This document shows, one piece after another, positions 39,101 to 53,208 of a DNA stretch of 62,601 bases (position 1 is its first letter; every line of letters starts with the position of its first letter). The notes beneath the pieces are model-generated. The model worked only from the letters and a program-made list of their open reading frames with translations. It was not told the origin of the DNA and searched no databases. Location: positions 887,910-950,510 of the forward strand of contig NW_019091377.1 of assembly GCF_001949145.1 (NCBI RefSeq), written 5' to 3'. A program made the position numbers and the translations under genes. This DNA comes from Acanthaster planci. Taxonomy: Eukaryota; Echinodermata; Asteroidea; Valvatida; Acanthasteridae.

Positions 39101-41642
39101 TGTAATATGTGTCTGATGGGGGTTAAGTATATCATGGGTTTGCATCGGGATACTTTTTAAATGGCTTCCACATTTTAAAGTACCTTCAGTTTAAATAATC
39201 GGCAATTTAGATTTTTCTTTTATCAGTAATTTTTTTCTAATTTATTATTTTTTTTAATACAAGGGCTAAACTCCTCTGTATCAAAATTCAAAACCACGTA
39301 TGTACATTTTTGGGAAAAGAATGCCATGTATAGTGTATTAATTACAAATGCGAGCATTATCAATCTCAAAACTAAGGAACATTCCTTTAAACTGAGGTTA
39401 GATTGAAGAGTTTTTGTAAAATTGTGTCATACTCAGATGACTTGTACATAAGAATTGACATATTACAAGTAATGCACAGACTTATGTTACATGTACTTTG
39501 GCAGGTCGGCAGTATTTATACAAAACAGTAAACTTTGTACATGGTTCTCAAGCATTGCATGTGCGGACAAAATTTGCTCGCTGTGTGTGTATTAATATGC
39601 AAATGTTTCCAAATGGATGACTTCTGTATAAAATGCATCAATGTATAAACTGCACTATACAGTCTAAAAATTGGCTGGACAGACTCGATGTGTATATATA
39701 TACATTGTAAAGAATGGCAAATGGTGTAATGTGTCTCTGATGTGTATATGTGTATGAAAATAATATGCCAACAAATCTCAGAAAAAAATATTGGTGACTG
39801 CAAGTCCTGGTTATTTGTGCGTGTTTGAAACCCGTTATTTGTGTAAAATGTTTAGGGTAGAAATGCATAAAAGGAGAATGTGACCACAAGAAAATCCCCT
39901 TCCTTCCCGCCTCTCCACAAATAACTACATTTTTTATGGTTTGATATGAAAACATGAAGGTTATTTTGGACACCTGGGGCTGAAACGTTACCTTCAGATG
40001 TTTGACATTTTTGAAAACCTTGCCTTCTGAATGATGCAACCAGAAAGTGCTATGGAATATTACAGTTGTAGATACCCAAAGGCATCCTTTCTACTTGTTT
40101 TTCACATTTTCAGCCTAGATTTTAACAAAAACCTGCAAGGGGTTAACCTTGCATTTTAATTAAAAACTGGTAAGGAGTTGACTTTTCTGCAAACAACTCC
40201 AAAATGCTTTTGGGCACAAGGTATTAGCATTTCATGATGTGTATGGCTGTTATATAAGAGATTTGGGCAAAAAGATGGAATTTATGGATGAGAAAAATCT
40301 GTCCAATTTTTAAAATTTGTGTGTTTTCTTTTTAATAGTCCATTTGTTGAAAAACATCTCATCTGCACTTTTCAAGGAAATCCATCGTTCTTTTTTTTTT
40401 TGGCAAAAATAAACAAAAATACAAGGGGTCAACCTTGCATTTTAATTAAAATTCTGTGCAATATTGACCTTTCCGTAAACAGATCAGAAATACTAATGCA
40501 CCATAAGCCCACTTTGTTTCTTGTGCAACCTTTAAATCCAACCTTTCAAAAGAGAATAGGTGGGAATGCAGATGAGACTAAGCTCCCGCAATTTTCAAGC
40601 AAGGCAACATTGCCAAAACTAGCCAAATTTATTTATTTATATTGAAGCTCAAAAACAGAACAGAACAAAAACAGAATACACAGTAAGAACAGTAATGATG
40701 CAATGTCCTTTTGATATATTCACAATTGTTTTTTACAATCGAAATACACAAAATGTTATGATTAAATAGCTGGTTTCACTATTGCATTTGTTACCAATGA
40801 GATGATAATAAGACATCAATATTTACACACTTCAAATGTTAACGCGATGGTACTTTTTACAGTGATTCACATAATCGATGAAACTCGTTTGCTGAAAAGA
40901 AAGTCTCATTTTAATACACCTAGATGAAGGTGTTCTGATGTCCTTTTAAGTTGACAAAGTTAAAGGCACCTTGTCTAGACGTTTTCTCAGAGGCAAAATT
41001 CGATATAGCAATGCATCTGTGGGGTATTTTCCGAGTATCCAACAATTCTTTTCATGTGATAATAATGCACATAAGCAGCAGATGATGGGGGCTGGTGTCC
41101 CCCCCACCTTTGAAAAGGTAGTTATTTTGCCCCTCCCACTTTATAGGCCTACCAGCCGTTGGAGGTACATTCCAACGTTGGAGGTACAAAATTCAACTTC
41201 CCTGCGTACAGTGCAGCTGATGAATAGAACTTTGTTGACTGATTTGCCACAATGCACTGTAGAAAGGCTCTCTGGTGGCAACCTCGTGGTGTCCCACTGC
41301 ATTGTGAACCACCTGTTTTTGATACAGAGCCCCCCCCCAAAAGGCACAGAATTCTGCATGACTTGCCCAAGAATGCCGCAGAGTTGGGGGCTTACAAATT
41401 TGGGGGGGGGGGTAGGCAGGGGGTGGAGGGCCGACAATTTGGGGTTTTTTTCCGAAGGGGTAGGGGTGAGGGTGAAGCCCCAAGACCCCCTTTGGCAGGG
41501 GCATACCTTCAATGAAATGTTTGGTGGGCAAGGCGAACGGCCCGAATGGCTCCCACCCAAAAAGGAAGCCTGGAATCTATCAATTAGTTCTCAAACTTGA
41601 AATGTGTGAGTCGTGGAATAAGCCAGCACCTGGAATTGGTTA
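36111..41642. other. Convergent intergenic region: CEP350 and VPS52 3' ends
   Basis: AT-rich DNA between the CEP350 stop (36108-36110) and the VPS52 stop (complement of 41643-41645). It should contain both 3' UTRs. AATAAA occurs at 36139-36144, only 29 bp after the CEP350 stop, and at about 36541, so poly(A) use cannot be decided. On the minus strand, AATAAATAAATAAA near 40625-40640 is a candidate VPS52 signal about 1 kb past its stop. A direct repeat lies at 40136 and 40422. Poly-G/C tracts between 41080 and 41480 produce long but meaningless reading frames. Confidence 0.6.
40136..40485 (+). repeat. Diverged direct repeat (about 65 bp, 286 bp apart)
   Basis: CAAGGGGTTAACCTTGCATT at 40136 and CAAGGGGTCAACCTTGCATT at 40422 both continue with TTAATTAAAA (one mismatch in 30 bp). 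Weaker similarity follows (GTTGACTTTTCTGCAAACA versus ATTGACCTTTCCGTAAACA). It may be a local duplication or the ends of an inserted element; neither end has inverted repeats. Confidence 0.65.
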
Positions 41643-44600
41643 TCAGAAGGCCGGCTTGAATTTCTTGACCTCTACCATGAGGTGGTGGATGTTGATGAGC
41701 TCGCCGCGCACCGCCATGTTCTTGAAGGGGGGCTGGGAGAGGACCTTCTGGAAACGGTGGTAGTACTGAATCAGCTGGGTCAAGCAGTTCTAAAAAAGAC
41801 AAATATCCAGCAGATACAAAAAAGTCTGAGTATTCTTGACAATTATGGATAGTTTAGAGCAGTTGGAATCGACCGTTTCAGGAGGATTTTTCACAGTGGA
41901 ATTATGAAATCAGATACGAGTTTGAGAGTTAGTAAGCTCCTACATAGGCCACTGTTCCCATTTGGGAACATGCACTGTCCTCAGTATGAACAGCAGGTAT
42001 TCCCAAATGGGACAATCACTATTCTCACTGGAATGTTCTCTAACTTTCCATTCCAACTAAACAATGTACTTGGAAAGTGTACTATAACTCCGACTATCGT
42101 AATAATGTCTCAGCCTTGTTCAATACCTGCAGGATGGTGGTTCCGTTCTTGAAGTTAGTGAAGGACCGCATGACGTCTTGGTTGATCATCTCCAGGGCCG
42201 GCTTCCAGGAACTGCCAAAGTCCCTCACCAACTGCTCCACGCGACCTGTACAAAAAAAAAAAAGTCATTCAAAAGCAAACCGACAGCCAATCCTTGCAAA
42301 TCTCCTTGTACAGACCTCTCATCTCTATTCCTATCCGCTTACAAACTGTCTGCTCAATCACACAAATTCCAAAAGTATACATTTCTATCTGTCTGTTTTT
42401 GGGCCCCCCCAGCTCATTCAACTCACGTTCTTGGCTCTTCATCTGGTCGGCCTGTCCTCGTTCTAGCCTAGACTCGGCATCCTTAACGAACATTATCATT
42501 CCACCAAAGTGCGGCAGAAGGACCTCCTCCACAAACTCCTGCGTGCGGGCCTCTAAGAGCTGTCGGAAGCTGTCCGACTCACGAGAATCCTCTGCTGTCC
42601 GCTCCTGGTGCAAGACACAAATTGATCTTTTTCAAGTACTCGGCAAAATCAAACGTTCAGCCAAATTTGACAGGAAACCAGTCAATAAGCAGTAAGGAAT
42701 TGCACGACATTTCTGCCTGGTAACCCGCTTTGAATAGGCAAATATTGTACGAGCTTAGTAAAAAACGAGATCTATGCAAAACTAAACAGGGAACCAGGCA
42801 ACAGCAAAGAGCACGGCGCAAAATATCTTTAATCGTTTTAGAACTTGTATTTCGGTTGAGTTTGCAAAAAGCAAAAAAGAATGGAGAGCAGGAAGTCTGT
42901 GGCTTACATTGATGACATTGAGCATCATGTCGTAGTTATTGATGAGAAAGATGAGCTGCTCTTTTCGTTCAGGGAACTCGGCCGCCATCCTCAGGATGAA
43001 GTTCTCCACGTCGGCCATCAGCCGGGCCAGCAGACGGTTGACTCGCTCATCTGGGAAGGTCTCATTCAAGCTGACTATGGCGCCAGAGAACTCGGCATAA
43101 CGACGGGTAATCTGTCAAATGGAATCAAACCAATACACTATGTTTTAGGGCAGAGTTTAAGTCATGGGCCACTTTGCTTAAACTCACTCTGAACTTTCAA
43201 ATGAACTCAACCTCAATGTGACTCGAACTTGAACTTGCATTGAAATAAGTGACTTCAGTCTTGCACTCAGGAGAATGAGGTTACTCAAAGTAATTCATGA
43301 CTACAACTGAGAAACTTGAAGTTAAGAATCAGGCTCAAGGCCATGCTTGCACGGCTCTGGTTCAGTGGAAAACGATCATCAAATCTAGAACTAAACTCAA
43401 AGCTTAGGTTCATCTAAAGTCATGCAACTCACGTGGTGAGTAAAGTGACCATTTTAAGTCTGGTACCAAGTGACTGAAAACTCAACACACTGGAAGAGAT
43501 ACTCACATAGTGAGGCCTGATGTCAATGGAGCCCATCTTCTGCGGGTCGGCCTCCCGGATGCTGTGGATGTTCAGCTCTAGGATGTACTCAAACCGAGGC
43601 CACAGCATCTCTAAGAGGGTCTCCCAGTACCTACCGAGGTTGAAGAACTCCAAAATCAGCATAGCTGTGTATGCACTGGAGAGGGCACTATGTTGCCTTC
43701 TCAAGTCAAAGAATGATCCATTGCGCGCATGAACGTGTATTTATGTATTGACAATGCTGCAAGCATATTGCCAATTTTCATTTGAATGTGCACAAAATTT
43801 TACTGAAAATGACTCTGGAATCTTTTGAGTACCACTGCTCTTTTAACTCACATTTAATTAACTAATTTCAATGGCTCTGTTCACATTTGGTTTGGAATTT
43901 GCACAAAATAACTATGTGATTTTTGCACACATGAAGATCGAGTTTCAAGAACGCTCACTGCCTTCGCTTCACCAAGGTAAGACTTATTTATAACGTCCAC
44001 AATTTCAGATTCTCTTACTTGTCCAGTGCAGGGACAGCCCGCTTGTGCATCAGCATTCGATACCTCAGGATGATGTGAATGCACAGGTAGATGGCGATGG
44101 AATCGAAGCATTCATTGGTGTACATGTCCATGTGTTTCTGAAGAAAAAAGACCAACCAATAAAAACACTAGGGGAAATTGAATGGGTTTGCTTTTTACGT
44201 ATTCATTACTTTTGAGCCAGGAAACTTTAATAAAGAGGGATTCAAACTTAAGAACTTAAGATTTGCAGCCAATGACATGGGACAAAAAAACAAAAGGGGC
44301 AGAAAAGCACTTGCACAACATCGTAAGCTGTTGGCAATTGTTTGACAGAGATGTTTTCTTTGCTCACCAAGAACATGGACAATGTCTTGCCCATGATGGC
44401 ATTGAACAGGTCCTGTGCACTGGAGCCGGAAACCATGAAGAAATCACAAACAAACAAATACTCCCGGCAACAGTTGTCGAGCAGGGCGTAATGCTGGCTG
44501 CGGCAAAGACTCTCAAACGTGTGCTGAGAAGAAGGTACGGAAAAAAATCAGATGGCATTAAAGGCAACTATTTAAGCAAAATGTTTCCAACCAGTTGGCG

Positions 44601-47600
44601 GACCATCTCCTTTATAAAGACTGGCTCACAGTATGCGCAAAAATTAGCACAAGCCCAAATTTGCGGTGTCATTTTATATATTCTTGTTGAAAAGTTGCAA
44701 AAGTTGAGCACATCTGCACTCAAGCAAACTTTGCTGCTAATGTTTTGTGACGTCAACTTCACTTCCCTTTCGTGATTGCCAAAAGTATGAGCTGGCTTTA
44801 AGACTGCTATATGATGTAGTCAAACTTCGAATTCCCTTTTTTCATGCATATTATTGTCAAAAATTCCCTTGGATTATTCTACATTTTTCAGGGAATTTTT
44901 TTCTGACTTTGATTTTACCAATGTTTGGCACAATAGAATTTCTCCCAACTCGTGAAGAAAGAAATACTTTGAGCAAGGATGAAATTTTGCAAATTTTCTT
45001 TGGCTCGTTCGGTGAATTTCCCCATCACAGTCAAATCACCTTGGCTTCATCTTTCTGTGCCGCGTGTGGAATGATGATCGGTGACTCCAGGTTGGTGGTG
45101 ATGATGCTTCCCCTGTTCCCCAGCGTGAAGACGGTGGACCTGTTTTTCAGGGAGGGCTTGGAGAAGAATCGTGTGAATCGTCAAGGAGACACCCACTGAT
45201 TTGTTTTGTATTAGATGCTGGTGCCACATCAAAGGGGCCACAGTCAGTATTACAGTCGAGACCAGGTACTAGACCATTTACAGGATCAGTCACAAGTACA
45301 TGGTGACAACAGAGTCCTTTTGTTGCAATTCACTCGAATAGCTGGTGAGCTAAATTCAGACTGGAGGTCTGATGTTGGTCCTGTGATAGTCTGGATGGGT
45401 CTTGACTATAACACAAGCCACTGTACAGGTTTTCAATGAACGCAAGTCACGGGCACCAACTTTATGCAGGAAATCAATGCATACCACCTTAGATAAGGGT
45501 TTTTACTTTAAATGAGGTAATTGTGCTTGCAGTCAGTGTCATGTACTCAGTGGAAAAACTGCTGGAGTTAGATGTAGAGACCAATTCTTCAAAGGATATC
45601 TCTCTTGGCCGTGTCTTCCACGCCCATCAAATCTTCTTTGTCGGCTACCTCATCGTACTGAAAAAAAGAAGACAAGCATCATTCGACACAAAAATCAACT
45701 GAAAGAAATCAACTAACTAAAACAGAAAAAAATGTTTTATATTTATTCGTTTTTCACAGAAAGAGCTACGGCTAAGACTATAAAAGTCATAGTGATAAAT
45801 TGTTCAAAACAAGCCATAGTCATAGCCTGGGTTTTGATCAACCTGCGACCTTTCACCTGTAGCTTCATGAGCCTGCTGATGTAGCCCTTGAAATATGAGT
45901 AGTACACTTTGCTCATGGTGTCTACGTAGTCGTCTCGAACCTCCTTGGCGACCTGCCTCTCGTTGGACAGTAAGAACTCAAAGAAAAACCTGTTGGAGAC
46001 AAGTTTGACACCGATGCGAGTTGTTACCAAATAGATCCTACAGAATGAGTCTCAATGCCATTCTTTCGATAATTTCGTTTCACTTTGTATTAGCAAAAGA
46101 AAACTGATCTCTTTGTTTGATGTATCGCTATCCAGATGACAAGAGACATTTTGTGGATGAAAAAAATGCTGAGGGATCAATGGATTTACATTGTATAAAA
46201 TTCTTTCAAAGGCCTTCAACTCGAAATTTCAAGTGACTAGCAAATTCCATGTTTAATCTCGGGGGGCACTTTTTGCATAAAACAACTAAATCCATGGGTG
46301 TTAGCTACAACTGCATTGCTGCAGGAATTTCCTTCAGTTAAGTTTATACAAATATGGCAAGCAAATATCCAACGATAAAATATCCGTGCGTACAGAAGTG
46401 ATCAGCATTTCTATCCTGTGAAATAAACTTAAGGGTTAATGCAAACTTTTCTGCCACCTGAATTTCAGCATCGTGTTTTGCTGTAGCTGGTAGTTCGTCA
46501 TCGGTTTCCTCATCTGGTTAATCTTCTGAAGAAGGAATTCCCGGATCTTTGCAATAGCCTGAAAAAAAAAGACCTTCACTTAAAGTAGTCCTCAAAACTT
46601 GGCAACAAAGTGTTTGTAAGTGTACAAAAACGTACACATAGAGGTTTCTAAGCATATAAACAATTTCACAATGTTCTTTCTTTCAAAATGCTCCACTTTC
46701 CAATAGGATGAGCAGCGCCCTCGTCGGTGCACGTGTCAAGTGCATTAGACCAATACCTTGAGTTTCAACTTATCCAGGATGTCTTGCACGTCCTTGCAGG
46801 ATAGAGCATCTTTGAAGGATTGCTCCTTGACGAAGCTGATCTTATGGTTCAACTCGTGGAGTTGTTCCAGGAACTGGCGTTCCGTGACCGGGGTGTCCAG
46901 GATGTGGCTGTAATAAGATAAACGACAGGTGGTCAAGCGCATTGACGAATATCCCTCTATGGAACATCTGGTTGTTCCAAATATAGACTTTGTCTAAATC
47001 GTTAGATTCTGGCTTCAGAATTAAGTTCCCTGAGTTAAGAACCTTAAGCTTGATGTGGCTCCATGCCCTAATGCAGAAAGATCTCACTGCCTAATGTAAG
47101 GCTGGAGTTTGGAATATTTCATTTTTGGTTCAAACACTTCACATTTCAGCATTTAAAACTGATTATGAAGACAAAGTAGCAGGTGCAACTGCTTAAAAGG
47201 CTTTCATATTCCTAGGGCTTTTACAGTGAGCGCAGCGAGTCTTTCCAGTTAGATCAGATCATATTTATATTAAAATCTCTAGAGTGCTCGATGTTTTGCA
47301 TCATTCCAACAATAAGCAAGTCCGTTCAAGAAATTGTGTCCCAGTCAACTGGCTATGGCTTTGAAGTAATGCACATGGGGGGGACCGGCTACAGCCACTA
47401 GACAGCAGCTTCTATATGCACAAACATCACTGTGAGCCATAGCCGAGTCAATGCGAACGAGGGCCTGGCTGCGGCTCACTTGATCATGGTTTCCTGGACA
47501 GCCATCTCGTCCACAAACTGGCTGAGCTCGCCCCGCACCGCCTGCCGGTTCTTCAGCTTGATGTTCATGGCGATGGACTGGTTCTGCAGCGTCTGGATCT

Positions 47601-50342
47601 CGGCACTCAGACTGCCCAGGTCTGACTGGAACCCGTTCAGCATCTCCTCCATCCTCTGGAAAGGAAAGAGAATAATCAGGGCTGGTGCTGAAGTCAAGTG
47701 CTTGACAAGTACTTTAAGCTATGACAAATTCTTCAAAGGTACTAATCACTGGCTACAAGTACTTTAAAGGTACTCTTTATAGTCCTAACAGTGGGTGAAA
47801 AATGACAAAGGAACTTCAAGGATATCTTGGTTAAATTTGAGTCCAAATTCAAGTACAAAGAGTGCACCATTGGATCCTGGATGGGAATGGACATTGGAGG
47901 GTTGTTCAGGGAGACTGCTTACAAAAGTACATGGGGATGTGTGAGGCATGTTAGTGTTAGAAAAGAACTAGGAAGAGAGGCCTTCCTGGTGCAATTTCTT
48001 GGACTGGGATTTACTTTGCTGCTAACAACTACTATGATGTAGCCTTAACCTGGTGTAATTTAATCCTAGCATAATACGGCAGCAAAATCATAATTTATCA
48101 CTTGACCCTATCTTCACACAATCTGCCAAACTCTATTAAACATAAGTCCATTTACCTCCAGTATTGTGTCACAGGCTGAAATCTGGTTGTGAAGACTGGC
48201 AATATTCTGGCTCTCTTTGATGTCTGAGGATAAGTGATGTCAAAGAAGTCAGGGAACAGTGAATGCTGCATATTTCTATGAGTTAAATCTCAGGAAATAC
48301 CAGGGTGCCCGGTGTCCATGAGCAAGACACTTTACAGCACAAGTGAACATTTTGGAGAAACTGGCCTGTTGAATTACGCAGGGAGTGGGTTTTTGTTTTA
48401 AAAAGGATACAGTCCTGGATGGAGGCATTCTCGACAGCTTGAAGCTCAGATTCGATCTGCTTGGAGTACTGCCGGAGATCCACTCCCTGAAATCAAGTAA
48501 TGAAAAATGGCATGGTCCTTGTGGATGCTGGGGTAAAGTCAAATGTGCAAGATAACAAAATACCCTACCTTGAAGTTTAGAGTCTAAATCCTACCGATGC
48601 AAGATATTTGCGAACTGTTCAACTTTCATAAATTTAGTGGATCTTATTNNNNNNNNNNNNNNNNNNNNNNNNNNNNNNNNNNNNNNNNNNNNNNNNNNNN
48701 NNNNNNNNNNNNNNNNNNNNNNNNNNNNNNNNNNNNNNNNNNNNNNNNNNNNNNNNNNNNNNNNNNNNNNNNNNNNNNNNNNNNNNNNNNNNNNNNNNNN
48801 NNNNNNNNNNNNNNNNNNNNNNNNNNNNNNNNNNNNNNNNNNNNNNNNNNNNNNNNNNNNNNNNNNNNNNNNNNNNNNNNNNNNNNNNNNNNNNNNNNNN
48901 NNNNNNNNNNNNNNNNNNNNNNNNNNNNNNNNNNNNNNNNNNNNNNNNNNNNNNNNNNNNNNNNNNNNNNNNNNNNNNNNNNNNNNNNNNNNNNNNNTTT
49001 TTCTAACTGTGTACATAGAAAGTCATTCATTTTCGCACAGAGGATTTGTTACGGATTAGGTGGATTTCTCAAAAGAGCGACTGAAAAGTTAAGACGGGGG
49101 GAATAATTTCACAACAGCTGTCCACTCCCAATTTTGATCCTACTTCGTACTCACAGATTCCAAGGCTGCTTTCACCACGTCATCCTCGAGATTCTGTTGA
49201 ATATGAACATCCACCTCGTCCAGAATGAACTCATCCGACGTCAGATCCAGAACTCCGAGGTTCAGCTCAGGGATGTCTAAGCTCTGAAGCAAATAGCACA
49301 GACGAGGAAAGAAAAAACAATGTAACGGCAACCGACACGTGCTCATGCACAGGGCAAATGAATGTACAGCCTTTGAAAAGAGGCAAGACAACTTAGAAAC
49401 ATCTTAACTCTGATGTGTGCTTCAAGGTCACAACACATGACATATAGACCTGTAAACAGGGCCCTATTTATGCTCCTTTGTCGCTATACTGGGCCCTGTA
49501 CTGTACCGAATGAGAGTGATTTCTTTCAATAACGTTTATCCGAGATGCCCGGGGATATTATCAGACATCCGATGAATTTCATGAGCTGAAATTGCACCAG
49601 TATGTTCACTATTTATAGGGCTTACTATCTCCCAGGTTGCTATTTGCAAGAAAATTGCCTTTTCCTCATTTGGAGGATGAAGTTTACTTCAGTTGCCTTT
49701 TTCCACACTCCGGACAAGATGATATATATGGAACTCTTTCCTGAACCCCTTTCTCGCTAAAATTCCCCCTTTACAATTAGGCACAGGCAGCCTTCATTCT
49801 CGCTGTCAGCATGATGTCACTACAGATTTTAACACATGGCAAAGGGACAAATTTACCCTTCTTGTTAATGTACAAAAGTTCCTGGACTGGTCATGGTGTG
49901 TTCATGACACTCAAAACCAGTGACAGGCCTAGGTAATGGAATTTTTACCAAAGTGCCTTTTCCCCGACCCTGATTCTTAAGAAAGGTCCATCCCATTTAC
50001 ACTTTATCTGCAGGTAAATATCATATTCCCCCCCCCGCCCCGTTGGCATTAACATCATGGATGTAGGAACCCATGTTAACACCCACTGCTACTAGCAAAA
50101 TGAGGGCGCCCTTGCTACCAACGCTAAACTGAGCGCGCGTGGCCAACGCGAGAAGACTGCATCGAATAATGAGCGTTTTACTCATTTCATTCTCAAGAAT
50201 GTACCATTCAAACAACGCAACCTAGTGGAACAAGTAACCCTCACTAATGTGACACACTACTGTTCGAGTTAATGATAACAGGGGGCAAACTTGCCTCTTC
50301 GTCTTGGCCAACTTCTATCGAGCTGCTCTCGGCCGCTGCCAT
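41643..50342 (-). CDS. VPS52: VPS52, GARP/EARP tethering complex subunit, 705 aa, 17 exons
   Basis: VPS52 is the core coiled-coil subunit of the GARP and EARP complexes (with VPS51, VPS53 and VPS54 or VPS50), which tether endosome-derived vesicles at the trans-Golgi network or recycling endosomes. Exons 5' to 3': 50342-50295, 49283-49155, 48486-48411, 48223-48156, 47655-47480, 46907-46757, 46558-46458, 45989-45857, 45657-45600, 45170-45040, 44523-44368, 44137-44019, 43630-43507, 43111-42908, 42604-42427, 42245-42127, 41789-41643. All phases agree and the product is collinear with human VPS52 (723 aa), with blocks TSDEFILDEVDVHIQ, NRQAVRG, KIREFLLQKI, ALLDNCCREYLFVC, LWPRFEYILELN, RKEQLIFLINNYDMML, VMRSFTNFKNGT and ELINIHHLMVEVKK. 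The N-terminus is shorter than human. Intron 1 uses a GC donor and intron 9 is U12-type AT-AC. The second N gap lies in intron 2 and removes no exon. It shares a promoter with RPS18. Confidence 0.97.
45171..45599 (-). other. VPS52: U12-type AT-AC intron (VPS52 intron 9)
   Basis: On the minus strand exon 9 ends AAGAGAG and the intron begins ATATCCTTTG, an exact U12 5' splice site. Near the other end, TCCTTGAC matches the U12 branch-point consensus, with the branch A at 45181, 10 nt before the terminal AC at 45172-45171. The exons join G + GA TTC TTC, giving AKRGFFSKPS, which aligns with human AKKGFFSKPS. No GT-AG pair in the area gives this join. The intron contains a 172-bp hAT-type MITE. Confidence 0.93.
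45245..45416. mobile_element. hAT-type MITE, copy D (inside the U12 intron)
   Basis: The 172-bp element begins CAGTATTACAGTCGAGAC and ends GTCTTGACTATAACACAA. Flanks GCCACAGT (45237-45244) and GCCACTGT (45417-45424) match at 7 of 8 bases. The interior (CAGTCACAAGTACATGGTGA) closely matches copy B at 57036. The degraded 3' terminus and imperfect duplication suggest an older insertion. Confidence 0.7.
47340..47460. repeat. Intronic inverted-repeat element of the GGCTATGGCT family
   Basis: GGCTATGGCTTTGAAGT near 47352 and GTGAGCCATAGCCGAGTCAA near 47432 are inverted ends; CGGCTACAGCCACTAGACAG lies between them. Related blocks (GGCTATAGCCACTTGCCATA and variants) occur in CEP350 introns near 20517, 27578, 31845-31935 and 32008, at 45770-45830, and at about 61430. 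This is a dispersed short family with no coding capacity. Confidence 0.6.
48649..48997. other. Assembly gap (349 N)
   Basis: Run of N inside VPS52 intron 2. Exons 2 and 3 flank it in phase 0, and the joined protein matches human spacing (ALES then GVDLRQYSKQ), so no coding exon appears to be missing. Confidence 0.99.
50293..50294 (-). other. VPS52: GC donor of VPS52 intron 1
   Basis: Exon 1 ends GAAGAG followed by GCAAGT, the usual strong context of GC-AG introns. Joining here gives phase 0 into exon 2 (SLDIPEL). The only nearby GT, four bases further, would put exon 2 out of frame, so the GC donor is required by the reading frame. Confidence 0.88.
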
Positions 50343-50514
50343 TTTGTTCAGCACACTTCTACTTAGGCCCTATTGTAATAAAAGACCCCTTCTCATTGGT
50401 CAGAACAATCCGCACTGCAGAAGAAATCTGCGAGCATAAGCCAATTGTAATAGCTGTATGTAAAACGTCCGAATCGCCTTAAATCTCGTGGAATTGTGGG
50501 ATTTCTCGTACGGT
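50343..50514. promoter_or_regulatory. Bidirectional promoter between VPS52 and RPS18
   Basis: Only about 170 bp separates the VPS52 start codon (complement, 50342) from the likely RPS18 start site. It holds two CCAAT-type boxes in opposite orientations: CATTGGTCAG near 50395 (CCAAT on the minus strand) and AGCCAATTG near 50439. The RPS18 side ends in CTTTTTCG at about 50515, a pyrimidine tract expected of a 5'-TOP ribosomal-protein transcript start. No TATA box is evident. Shared use by both genes is inferred from spacing. Confidence 0.75.
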
Positions 50515-50540
50515 CTTTTTCGTTCATCTCATCAGCCATA

Positions 50541-53036
<2,496 letters not shown>

Positions 53037-53202
53037 ACCAATCGGAATGTGAGGTGTGAAACTGGGGGGTGTGTCCACAAAGGAACTGACCTGATAATGA
53101 ATGTCGCATACTGCCCTTCTGATACCAGAGGGAACATGGCTCCATTGAAGCATAATGTTAACACTGCATTCAAATTTGTAAGTCAAAAACACGAAAGAAA
53201 TC

Positions 53203-53208
53203 AATAAA
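53203..53208 (+). terminator. RPS18: Candidate RPS18 poly(A) signal
   Basis: AATAAA 167 bp past the RPS18 stop codon, the first such hexamer downstream. The cleavage site is not determined. Confidence 0.55.

Noticed and set aside
40971-41600. 209-codon plus-strand frame and its antisense partners
   Set aside because: Driven by poly-G/C and proline/glycine-rich low complexity, with no homology and no splice context.
48591-49106. Open frames across the second N run
   Set aside because: Same artefact; the real VPS52 exons lie on both sides and join without it.
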